Shown piece by piece: positions 20,003-30,188 of a stretch of DNA of 64,000 bases. The stretch lies in the NCBI GenBank assembly GCA_020736575.1, contig JAGPYM010000039.1, positions 124,001 to 188,000 on the forward strand. Direction: 5' to 3'. Origin of the DNA: Thelonectria olida (Eukaryota > Ascomycota > Sordariomycetes > Hypocreales > Nectriaceae). Made by a program: the position numbers and the translations under genes. Within the stretch, counting starts at the first letter, position 1. The number at the start of each line of letters is the position of its first letter. The notes below the pieces were generated by a model. That model was not told the DNA's origin, made no database searches, and was given only the letters and a program-made list of their open reading frames with translations.

Positions 20003-20917
20003 ATGCCCAACACTAAGTCAACTGGCCCATGGCCGTCTGGGGCACGCGCCGCTATTTCTTTCACAATGGACAACATGGGCGAGGCAGCGGACCTCACTCG
20101 GAACCTGTGGCCAGATTCCAGACCTATTGGCCAGCACTACTCCGCCACTCAAGTCCTACCGGCAATGCTGGAGCTCCTCAAAAAGTATAATGTTCTCGCA
20201 ACCTATTTTATCGAGTCTTGGAATATCAATGTATATGGAGACTTCATTCTTGGTCATGTTGCTGCGGCGGGCCATGAGATCGGATGGCATGCATGGCGGC
20301 ATGAACCATGGGCGAGGCTTACTGACGAGGAAGAGAGAGAGAATTTCAAGCGTAGCTTTGGACCCGAGGGAATTCAGAGCTGGCTCACCGACAACAAATG
20401 CGAGCCGTACTGCGGCTTCCGGCCTCCTGGCGGTATCATAAATGGCGATAGAACGCTCAACCTGTGTCGCGAGTTTGGGCTCAGGTATATTAGTCCTGCT
20501 GGTGAGGAGGCCGCGACAGTCAAGGTTGGCCCGCCAGGCAACGTCCTGACAGTACTCCCGTTCAAGTGGGCTACGGTTGACGCATATTTCTACATGGAAT
20601 CGTTCGCGGGTCTACGGAAAATGAGGGGAGAATATTCTACTGAGCCGCAGTCCACCGAAGTCCTCATGCAGCGTTATCGCATGGAAATCGACAAGACCAT
20701 CGAGTCCGGCGGATTTCTCTCCGTCCTGTTTCACCCCTTTCTCACCAACACCCCGGAAAGGTTAGAGGCGATGGAATTCGTGCTGAGGTATCTGAATGAG
20801 AAGAGGGATGCTGGCGAGATCTGGTTGACAAGGTGTAAAGACGTTGACGAGTATGTTAGAAAGCACCCCAATGCTGTCGGGCAGGACGCACGACTGGACT
20901 TATCATCGTGGTGTTAG
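20003..20917 (+). CDS. polysaccharide deacetylase-family (NodB-fold) hydrolase
   Basis: Single-exon gene of 304 residues. NodB-homology motifs are all recognisable: motif 1 as SFTMDNMGEA (Asp23 in place of the usual TFDDG), the metal-binding motif HEIGWHAWRHEPW (His91, His96, His100), motif 3 as FRPPGG (Arg140), and motif 5 as LFHPF (His244). The family removes N- or O-acyl groups from sugars or hydrolyses related C-N bonds in a metal-dependent way. The HEIGWHAWRHEPW style and the lack of a signal peptide place it near the cytosolic PuuE/allantoinase-like and HpPgdA-like branch rather than secreted chitin deacetylases. The substrate is therefore uncertain. Its stop overlaps by about 15 bp the reconstructed end of the convergent gene on the other strand. 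Confidence 0.85.
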   Translation: MPNTKSTGPWPSGARAAISFTMDNMGEAADLTRNLWPDSRPIGQHYSATQVLPAMLELLKKYNVLATYFIESWNINVYGDFILGHVAAAGHEIGWHAWRHEPWARLTDEEERENFKRSFGPEGIQSWLTDNKCEPYCGFRPPGGIINGDRTLNLCREFGLRYISPAGEEAATVKVGPPGNVLTVLPFKWATVDAYFYMESFAGLRKMRGEYSTEPQSTEVLMQRYRMEIDKTIESGGFLSVLFHPFLTNTPERLEAMEFVLRYLNEKRDAGEIWLTRCKDVDEYVRKHPNAVGQDARLDLSSWC

Positions 20918-22769
20918 GACATGTTCCTCGTTTCTCAAAGGAATAAGAGATAGATTAATTATCAAGACAAAGCCGTACAGTAAGATAAGTAGTGAACAAA
21001 TGGCGAGGGTCAAGCCTCGGCCTTTCCTGAAAGATAACATACCAGATATCCAGCCTGAAGAGACGTTGCTGGCTCACCAGTCAACACAATAAACCAACTC
21101 CATGTGCCATAAATAGTCAAGCCGCCAAAGATTGTCTGGAATCAACATCCAATCCCTAACATTGGGTTGGCTCATAGCTGTCGTCAGCTTCCGTTCGCGA
21201 TTGACCTCGATTGGCTCATACACCTGAATTTCTCTCAGGAACTCAAATTTCACTAGATAGAAGCGTCAACCACTTGATCTAGAGCAATATATCTGGGTAA
21301 TAGGACTCACCTGTTGGTTGGAGTTTGCGATTCTTGAAACTAAGAAGCAGGAACATCATATCAATGACGTCAAAGCTCGGAAGGCTCCCAAAGCATTTCG
21401 TTGCTATCTTGAACGCATACTTGATATCCTGGGCAGAAGTGCTTTGCTCAACCGACCAGTCAAGGCGAAGGTCTCGGACGCGATTCGGCCATTGAGTCTT
21501 GGCCTGCTCATCTGCAAACTCGGGATACAAGCTATAAAGGCCAGCTTGTATCAAGCCATGTAAGGAGAAGGTGCATGATCGACCAGCATGATTCACTGTT
21601 CCTTGGGAAAGATATTCGCCATTGTCGTAGTCTGAGTTGAGGCGGAACTGAAAAAACCGCTCCTGCTCCCGGCTCAGTGTCGCTGCGTCGTAGTATGCAT
21701 GTAGCAGCCACATATCCCGCGCAAACTGCCCGGGAGGGAACTCTGTTGTGTCTATTACACAAATATGGACGTCGGCCGGTGATCTACGGTACCGGTGTGC
21801 TCTCCAAATCGCATATTGAATGGCAAACATTAGAGAGCAGGTCCAGGATACGAGGTTGTCGGACCCAATATCCCCGCAACGCCACGTCAAATGGTTGTAT
21901 AGCATTTTTGATGCCACATGTGGTCGTAATGAAAGAAGATTGATGTTTTGGAGCTCTGGGCTCTCCCAATGGCTCATACGTGAGCCCACGATCGTGTCAT
22001 CGTTTTGGCCCCAGCTTTTTGAGTCGAATACTCGGAACAAGTACTGTGGGATATTTTGGGATGGCCGTCTGAGAGGGCCTGCAACAGGCCTTGCTGGGGG
22101 GCAGAATAATGTCGGGCCACCAGGACAGTTGTTTAAGGCCCCAAACCAGATGCTGATCCAACTGTCGCTTTTTCTTTTCTTTGCGGCTTCATAAAGGTCC
22201 CTCTTTTTGCGACAAGCTTCAAGATAGTCCTTGTCGTCTCTTAGACAGATCATGTGTTCGTACATGGCCTGGTCCGAGAGCAATTTGCGACATTCCGCCT
22301 CGCGTGAGCTGAAGCAGTTGTTGGCGTGCAGTCGGACCGAAGTCGAAAGAGCTTCCATGTAAAACTTCTCAGCAATCTTCCAAAGAATACAGGCGGGGTG
22401 GTTGGAGTTGATGAGGATGTCGTGGGCAATGGCTCTCATCTGCTTGTCGAAAAAGGACACAAGCCCACCAACAGGAGTTTCGACAGGATCCGGGAGCCCG
22501 ATGATGTACACTGCGTCAACCAAGGCGTCAACCAAGGTGTCAACCACATGTTCACATAACTTAATTCTGCGCCTCTCAATCTCGCTCACATTGGTGCGAG
22601 ACTTGTGTTGTTGCGACAACACCAGGACAGCGGTCATGCTCGTCTGGAGGAGATTGTTGGTCTTTCTTTCAAGATCCAACACAACCGGGCTTTTTTGGCG
22701 GCTAATCTGGGCGCCATCTCCGACTCCAAAGGCTTCGATGAAGTTGGCGACGTCGGCGTACCCAGCCAT
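20903..22769 (-). CDS. large protein resembling fungal DUF7587 family, possible C-terminal membrane helix
   Basis: The main exon 22769-21311 starts at MAGYADVANF (a GTG four codons earlier is not used). It carries a helical N-half and then a domain with YLFRVFDSKSWG, MLYNHLTWRCG and DNLVSWTCSLMFAIQYA, which resembles the fungal DUF7587 family as I remember it. Reading on gives a short tail, but a GTGAGT donor at 21310 and CTATCTAG acceptor (intron 21253-21310) add a protein-like exon (FEFLREIQVYEPIEVN, DNLWRLDYLWHMELVY). That exon stops at 21074 unless a second GTGAGC...TTTCAG intron (21027-21077) is removed. The third exon would encode a hydrophobic helix (LAICSLLILLYGFVLII) and end at 20903, for 585 residues in total. 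The first extension is probable and the second possible. Function is unknown. Confidence 0.7.
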
Positions 22770-25188
22770 ATTTGTCTTCACCTGCTCACTCGAGGTTAAA
22801 ATGGTGTTTTCTCAAGGTCAGAAGCTGGTAATAGTATCATGACTGAGGTCTGTGGTGTGAGAAGGGTCAGCTTGAGACTCGAAATAAGGGGGTTGTGCAA
22901 GAAGGGTTTGTTGTTCCGGATTCGTTCTGATGATGGAAGGCTAACGGAGGTGGCTGCTGGCTGGTCATGTGATCCATCTGCGAAGGTTAATTACCTACCT
23001 TAAGTTGGCTGGCGAACGAATTGCCCCTGATATTAGCAAGCCACATTCCTGCCTCTTTGCTCCTTTACTGCTTGGAGCTCCAATTCAGTTGTGAGGATAC
23101 GATGGACTGTTGTAACAAAGTCATTTTTGAAAGTCGAATAAGAGGCAGTTTGGCTGTCAATTACACCACCCAGAGCCTGTATCAGACTTGCCTTGCGAAC
23201 GAGGTTTAACCTCTGCGTTATTATGAAGATCATTGTAAAGGGCCGAAAGGGAAAGATCGCTTACAGATGATGCGAAAGTAGCAAATGCCAGGGTGCTCGT
23301 GACTTACACCTTTTGTCCCTTGCACACACAGCAAGTGTTGTCATGAAGAAAGTGATAATGTGCACCTCTCTTACGTCAATCCGAAGTCTAACAATATTGA
23401 TCTTTGTTATTTCCTATGTTGCACCAGTTCATGCATGAAAAGCGTCTTGTGCTTGAAAGGAATCGAGACTTCTTCTTCATACACGTTCATCATGGACATA
23501 TTAACCGCTCGTGAGGACGTTTCGGACTGTACTCTCCCACACTCAAACATCGCGCAGCTAGGCGAGAAATAAACTCCCTACCCTGCTGATGAGGAGATGG
23601 AACATGCTCACGAGATGACTGTTCCGTACCTGTTGGAGAGAGTCTGGAGTTTCAGAAACTCACTGGCCTCCGACAAAAAGTGCGTTATGTATCGTCGTAC
23701 AACTTTGACTTGACTGACCAAGTCGTTCACGGCCATGGAGTAACCTTAATTGCAATGCCTTCTCACAGAGGGTGCATCAAGATGTAGACAAATGCGATAA
23801 TAGGACGCCCATGATTTTCTATACTCAGGTAATGGAGAAGATTCGACGTGACCTTCACCAAGCCGTCAATACCTTCGTCCTCAAGAAGACGTCAAGAGAA
23901 ATTTCTCCCTCATAGACATGTGTATGGTGCCAAGAGGTTTCCTTGAGACTGTTCTAGATCACCATCCCAAAGTTGCCTCTCTGGCTTTCACTTTACCACT
24001 TTCTAGAGGAGAGCACCGTGTTTTTTTGCCAAAGCATACAAAGTCCTTGTACATTAGCATGCTCGCTGCAGACATGGGCATCAGCTATGTGTGACGGCCG
24101 AATGGCAGGGCAATGTTCAGCTCGGATGCAGAGTACCATAGATGGTTCGAGAGGTATTGGACGATTTTGATAAGAGTAAGTGAGCTTAGGAAGGAAATTT
24201 GGGAAATCTAGTGAGATGCACTGGCAAAGGTAGCTTTCATCTGAGGACAGTGATATATGGTGGCGAGCGCAAGCCCGAGTGCCAGTTGAGTATGAATCGG
24301 CCTGGAAGAATTTCAGAGACAGAATTGAGAGACGAGACGAGAGCGGAGCGAAACAACAAACGTCAAATAGTCATCATACCGCTTGGTGAACCCGGCGCGG
24401 ACTTCAACATACTACAATTCGGATATATGCAACGGCAGTATCCCTCAATCGGACCGACGTGACATGGCCACGGCCAACCCTCGCTGCGTCAGCAGCTTGA
24501 TCGACGTCTGAAGCCACTGTCCGAGGCTTTATAGATAATGAGTATATTAAAAACACTGTTTCTAAGCATAACATAACAAGGGGTAGGAGTTCTGCCCAGT
24601 TATAAATGTGGACTATCCATATCAAACACCCACCTCCAAGATGCACATGGCCTCTGCACAAGCCACTGTCACGAAGTGGTGGGCTGCTTGTCGTGGAGTA
24701 TATCTCACTTGGCAGCCGTCTTCTCGGCGCTTTAGTCATTGGTCGAGGCTCTGCCGGACACCTCAAACTCCGGGGCGTCTGTTCGGCTTTCCGACTTTAT
24801 GGCGGGAATCTTACGTTATTATCTGCCGCAAGGCTTGCCTTCGGGGCGGCTCGGGCAAATCTCCACACATCATCCCACGGGGCATCAAGTAAAAGATGGC
24901 AGGGTTCAGTGCCTCGGCCTTCTCGGCGTATTTCCAGCGAACCGGTCCCCCGGTCGCTTCGCCTATTGCGTGGCTCTGGATAAAAGGGTAAATCGATGAG
25001 GCTCGAGCACCATTTAGCCGCCTTCCTCCTGTTGGACGAAGATCGATGAGGCTGCCGCAAATGGCATTTTCTGGGACCAAGCATGTCGTAGTCGCGAACA
25101 CGCAACCCGTGTGCCCTGTGCTACAATGCTACACTCGTGATGGAATCCTTTGGAGCATTGTACGGAGACTCCCGAGTGAGTCCAGACG
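22770..25188. other. 2.4-kb gene-poor region
   Basis: No intact gene was found. It includes a possible decayed coding patch at 23422-23704 (separate entry) and a GC-richer, frame-poor stretch at 24600-25110 before the transporter promoter. Several open frames at 24.6-25.1 kb overlap on both strands and none reads like a protein. Confidence 0.4.
23422..23704 (+). pseudogene. possible decayed MEMO1-like fragment
   Basis: Two neighbouring frames show phrases in the order expected of MEMO-family proteins: FFIHVHHGHI and GRFGLYSPTLKH (compare the LGPSHHxYL and YxTPLGxL elements), then DEEMEHAHEMTVPYLLERVW from 23588 (compare DxDxEHSxEMHLPYL). Stops and frame changes interrupt them, so nothing functional is encoded. 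The resemblance is from memory, short and unverified. Confidence 0.22.
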
Positions 25189-25196
25189 TATAAAAG
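25189..25196 (+). promoter_or_regulatory. TATA box of the sugar transporter gene
   Basis: TATAAAAG, 73 bp upstream of the ATG at 25269, in a position typical of a strong fungal promoter. Confidence 0.6.
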
Positions 25197-25268
25197 AGGG
25201 TGCGCGTCCTCTGCCAACCAAGGGGATATGAATTGGACATTCGAAAGAGCACGATCAATCCTACAATC

Positions 25269-27178
25269 ATGCTTGGCCAACGGTATGTCGACTCTTCTTC
25301 TATTCTCATTGCAACGAGCAGAATGGCTAATATGGACTCACCACAGGTCTATCAAGATCAACGGAGCCATCTGTGGCGCCGAGGCGCTCCTCTTGGGAGC
25401 CGTCACGTCCCTGGGCGGTTTTCTTTTTGGGTATGCTCTTTGTCTGGGAGTAGAGACGAGACTCGCTCCCTATGGAATCCTCATTTTCAAATACTAACAT
25501 GTAAATTCACAGCTACGACACTGGCCAGATCTCGGCTCTTCTGCTTTTCACCGATTTCATGGAGCGGTTTGGAACAAGAAAGGCTGACGGCACTCTCGGC
25601 TGGAAATCCATCAATCAATCGATCCTAGTCTCCCTCATGAGCATTGGATGTCTGGTTGGTGCTCTGACAGCTTCCTAGTACGGATATCTTCTCCCATGCT
25701 TCAAGTAAAGCACATACTTAAAGCGCTTTACTAATTCATTGATAGTACGGCCGACTGGTTTGGCCGCCGCAAGAGCTTGGCCATTGCCGTCGTTGTATTC
25801 CTCATCGGAAACACGCTGCAAATCGCAGCAATGGAGTCTTGGGTTCACTTCACCATCGGCCGCATTGTCGCTGGCTTTGGAGTCGGCAGCCTTTCAGTTG
25901 GTGTACCCATGTTTCAAGCCGAATGCTCGCCAAGAGAGATTCGAGGCGCCATCATTGCGTCCTATCAGCTCATGATCAGCTTGGGAATCTTGATCGCAAA
26001 CATTGTCAACTATGGAGTTCGAGAGATTCAAGAAAACGATGCATCGTGGCGTGCTGTCATCGCCATCGAGATGGCCTTTTCTCTCCCGCTCGGCCTCGGC
26101 GTTCTTTTCTCACCTGAGTCGCCCCGATGGCTTGCGGCAAGGGATGACTGGGAGGGTGCACGACTGTCCCTCGGTCGTCTTCGCGGCCTGAAAGATGATC
26201 TTACGAACCCTATTGTGGAGGACGACTTTGAGGAAATGAAGTCTTTACTTGCTGAGGAGCGAAGTGTCGGTCAGGGCAGTTGGCTTGAGTGCCTCACACC
26301 CAGCCCCGAGGTCCCCAGAGGCGTCTATCGCACTCTCCTTGGCATGGCTGTTCAGTTTTTGCAGCAGTGGACAGGTTGCAATTACTTTTTCGTAAGTAGG
26401 TTCGTTGCTTCATGTTGACTTGGCTAACATTCTTCAAGTACTACGGAGCTACCATCTTTCAATCGGCAGGCATTGACGACCCTATCCTCGTCCAGCTCAT
26501 TCTCGGAGCTGTCAACGTTGCCATGACCATTCCTGGAATCTACATTGTAGAGCGGGTTGGCCGCCGATGGCCTCTGTTCCTTGGCGCTCTGTGGCAAACC
26601 TGCTGGCTTATCATCTTCGCTTCTGTTGGTACAGCGATTGACCCCGGTGAGAGCAGGGCTGTAGGCATCGTCATGATTGTCTCAGCTTGCATGTTCATTG
26701 CTTCTTTTGCCGCCAGCTGGGGTCCCTTGGGCTGGGTAGTGGTGGGAGAAACGTTCCCCCTGCGCACCCGTGCCAAGCAAGCATCTCTTGCAACTGCGAG
26801 CAATTGGCTTGGAAATTGTAAGCCCTCCGTTCCACAAGAAAATTCCAATGTTAACTTGATGCAGTCATGATCGCTTTCCTTACCCCGTTTGCTGACGACG
26901 GCATCTCGTATGCGTTCGGCTATGTCTTTGCGGGCATGAACTTTGTGGCCGCCATGACGACCTGGTTCTTCCTCTTCGAGACTCGTACCCTGAGTCTCGA
27001 AAACATTGATTTGATGTACCGCCAGACCGACTTGAAGGCATGGGTCAGCTCAAAGTGGGCTCCTCCAGGTTACATTACCCGAAAGGAGCGAGACGAGACC
27101 TATGTCCATCACCTGGCAAACGACAAGAATGCCGAGAACCTGGTTCAAGGCGACAGCTCTGCGGAGAAGTCGGAGTGA
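25269..27178 (+). CDS. MFS hexose/sugar transporter
   Basis: Six exons: 25269-25282, 25347-25430, 25513-25677, 25746-26391, 26439-26817 and 26865-27178, with introns of 47-82 nt, giving 533 residues. It belongs to the sugar porter family of the major facilitator superfamily, a proton-coupled or facilitative sugar carrier in the plasma membrane. Family marks: LGGFLFGYDTGQIS in helix 1 (built across a splice), ADWFGRRKS after helix 2, GRIVAGFGVGSLSVGVP, FSPESPRWL after helix 6, QQWTGCNYFFYYGATIFQS in helix 7, ERVGRRWPL, GPLGWVVVGETFPLRTRAK and FLFETRTLSLENID at the end of helix 12. Twelve hydrophobic segments fit. The 14-nt first exon encodes only MLGQ and part of an Arg. Substrate range cannot be read from the sequence. 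A TATA box lies 73 bp upstream. Confidence 0.93.
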
Positions 27179-27974
27179 GGGGAGCGGCATGCTTACAGAG
27201 CGTGTTTCAAGCTGTATACTTCTAGACTTACCATATTAAATATTCCATAGACATTAGATTTAGATGCACTGTATATATCTCGCCATAATGGACGATTAGC
27301 GACGTGCTGCACTCTCCATCAGAAATTGCCAGTGGCCACCAGCTACTGGTGTTCAATATACCTGGCGTCAATACTCGATTAGTGCTTGAAGTGCGACGTG
27401 TAATCCTGGCTGCAAAAAGACAACCCTCTCATTCTGCAAATGTCTGCGCTTCGTGGAACTCGCGGCGCTTTATGAACCCGAGTCAATGAGTTAGTTAATG
27501 GCCGGCCACTAATGGAAAAGGGGCTTCTTCCGTGATCTCGCATGGGGCTGTAAGGTAGGTAGGTAGGCACCCGAGGCACCCGACCTGGGTACCTACTCAA
27601 CAATGAGCACTAGTTAATTCATTGTTAAGTCTATTTCTATATATTTTTCTATTCTTGTTCTTTCTTGTATATGCTGAAACTCGTGTTCCCCTCCCGTTAG
27701 AACTATACTCGCAGATCCTAGTTATGTATTCTTTTCTTGTCCGTGGTGGGTCAAAAGAACTTGTCCCTGAGCTTGTCATAAATGGCAGTGTCCCTTGGCA
27801 TTTCAGCGCCGGCAATTTCGCACTAATCAGGTCTCAGATTTGAGGGATGACATCATAAGAGATGCTGGGAATACGAGGTCGAAACTCGTATGCATCAAGT
27901 GCCGAGATTATCGACTCCACTAGATGGCACTCCTCGTATTTCGCAGAATATCACAACCATTATGCCAACTGAAA
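27179..27974. other. intergenic region
   Basis: Holds the AT-rich 3' end of the transporter and the promoter of the protease gene, with the short repeats at 27553-27583. No coding frame was convincing. Confidence 0.45.
27553..27583. repeat. AGGT microsatellite followed by a 9-bp direct repeat
   Basis: (AGGT)3AGG at 27553-27567, overlapping two adjacent copies of GGCACCCGA (27566-27574 and 27575-27583). Short AGGT/ACCT runs are common in Sordariomycete intergenic DNA. Confidence 0.7.
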
Positions 27975-27982
27975 TATATAAA
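27975..27982 (+). promoter_or_regulatory. TATA box of the aspartic protease gene
   Basis: TATATAAA, about 82 bp upstream of the ATG at 28064. Confidence 0.55.
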
Positions 27983-28063
27983 GCGCCCAGTCCTCTCGAT
28001 GCGATCATCGCACCGACCAGCTCGATCGTTGTCTCACTATTACACCCCTAAGAACTCGTGAGA

Positions 28064-29330
28064 ATGCCTGGTCTCTTTTCCGCCGCTTTGTGCGCCTCGT
28101 ACCTCGCTGTGGCGGGGGCAACTGTCCTTGACTTGCCCATCCTTGTAGACAACGGTTATGTGAGTAAAGAAGTACGTGAGATCGCTGGTGCTCGTGCTAA
28201 CTCGCTCGAAAGAAAGTGGTCGAACTTGGCATCGGCACGCCCTCCAAGTCTTATCGTCTTCTTTTCGATACCGGAAGCTCCTCATCATGGGCCGTCGATG
28301 GCACTTGCACGGACACTTGTCCCAATGTGAGCGGGTGAGCTTGTCCATCAGCCATCAGGTTAGCACATGAAGCTGACCGCCAACTAGGTACGACCGCGTT
28401 GGGTATAATACCAATGGCTCAACCACAGGTCACTACACCGGTGGTTACGCTAATATACCTTACCTGGGAGGAACAGTTGCTGGACCAGCGGTATCCGAGG
28501 TCTGGAAGGCTTCTGGCCTCAAATGGAAGCAGAGTTTCATCGCAGCCAACGAGAGCAATTGGGCAGCGTTGGCGGCAGATGGCTTCATGGGCATGGCTTT
28601 TAGCTCTATAATCGACGGAGGAGCCAACACAGTCGTCGAGACGCTCATGGCTGAGGGCCATCTCGACGAAGCCAAGTTTGGCATTTACTACGGAACCGAG
28701 CCCGAGGACACACACGGCAAGCCTGGCGACGGAGTTTTGACCATAGGCGGATCCAGAGAGAGCAAGTACGTCAAGGGCGAGCTCACCACTATTCCCATCA
28801 CACGCGTCGACGGAGGGTATGACGTCTGGCGCAGCATGATCCTGGGCGTCAATGGAACAAGGAGTGTCAATGGTGAGGCTATCGAGGCCGAGACCAGTTT
28901 CGACATCGGAAATGTTGTCTTCGACACTGGCGCTTCATCCATCAGCTTTCCCGACGAACAAAACCTCAAAGTCTACGAGTCGATCGGCATGAACTACACC
29001 GCCATTCTCGAAGGCGATCACATTCCCTTGTGCAGCGAGTTCAACTCTTCGTGGTCGGTGTCCTTCAGCTTTGGCGACTACCGCGATCCCCAGGTTGTGA
29101 CTTTGAGAGGTGACCAGTTGAAACTTCCCGGATTCGCCTACAGGGATGATGCGTGCTGGCCGCCCTTTGAAGGTGGCAATGCGGCTGGATTCACTCTGGT
29201 TGGCACGCGATTCCTCAGAAACTTCTACACGGTGTGGGATTACGGCGCCGACGCCACCGAGACGGACATCTCAAACTTTGACCCTACGCTGTCATTCGGA
29301 AATTTGAATTGTGACGAAACAGATGAGTAG
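28064..29330 (+). CDS. secreted pepsin-type aspartic protease (family A1)
   Basis: Three exons: 28064-28159 (or to 28171), 28213-28334 and 28388-29330, giving about 386-390 residues. A signal peptide (MPGLFSAALCASYLAVAGA) starts the protein. Both catalytic aspartates are present: LLFDTGSSSSW after the GIGTPSKSYR strand, and VVFDTGASSISF in the second lobe, so it should be active. A disulfide-like CTDTC follows the first active site, and FTLVGTRFLRNFYTVWDYG is the usual C-lobe end. Several N-glycosylation sequons are visible. There is almost no propeptide, unlike classical pepsins, which is typical of the short fungal A1 proteases. Two donors are possible for intron 1 (GTGAGT at 28160 or GTACGT at 28172), both in frame and differing by four residues. 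It probably acts outside the cell. Confidence 0.9.
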
Positions 29331-30188
29331 GCCCTGGAGTTTGTGAGTCTGTGATGGATCCTCTAGATCAGGGGTCACTCGGAGGATGGACAGGTGCTCA
29401 TATGTAGTCTGTACAATAAAAATCATAGAGCCTTGTATATGGCCCCAGCCCTGCTACGTGATCCTGGACTGATTGCCCTTTTCACACCTAAATAGTGGGC
29501 ACAAGCAATTCAGCATTGAGTTTGGTCACCTTTACATGTCTTTCTCGTGGTGCTTGCTTCTTAGCTAGAAAAGCACGCAGTAAGTATCTCTGCTACTGTT
29601 ATTGGAGCTGTAGTTGAAATGGTCACGAGTAAATAGTACTTGCACATCACGGGCATTGATGGCTCTTTCTCATCGCTACTGAGTTCCGAGAGATTCTAAG
29701 GGTTTCTGATTTGATCTAGTCAACATGACTATGTATCAAATAGTTCGTGGGATGGTATTGTTAATGTCACCAGAACATCTCAACACACAAGATTTGGGTC
29801 GCGTCATCTGGATGTTGTCTATCGCTGGTAATAACGCCCCGAGCCAGGCGATTTGCTTCTGGGATTTCAAGCGACTCAGACCAAGCACCCCCGAAGCAAG
29901 AGGGAAACTGCTAGCACCTCGTCCTCAATGGAGCAGACAGCTTATATAATAGAGGGAAACTGGTATGCACGCTGCTGAGTAGTTTCTAAATGAAGAAGCA
30001 CTTTCTGGTGATATATTTCATCAAGCTAACATGGAGAAGTCTAATTGCGGAGTTGCTGATGTAATTGACAGGTATGTTCCGTCCCTTAGTATATCTTGTA
30101 AGGGGATCCTTCGATTCCCTGTTGGCGAGAGGTGGGCTTGTTTCTAATCCTTCCACTTTGTGTTTCTTTCTATGTACCTTGCCTGTCT
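29331..30188. other. convergent intergenic region, no gene seen
   Basis: Between the stops of the aspartic protease and the tannase-like gene. AT-rich, with no coding frame or repeat that I can support. Confidence 0.45.

Noticed and set aside
24600..25110. Several overlapping open frames on both strands
   Set aside because: Mutually overlapping, Arg/Cys/Ser-rich and without start context; a GC-rich patch produces them by chance.
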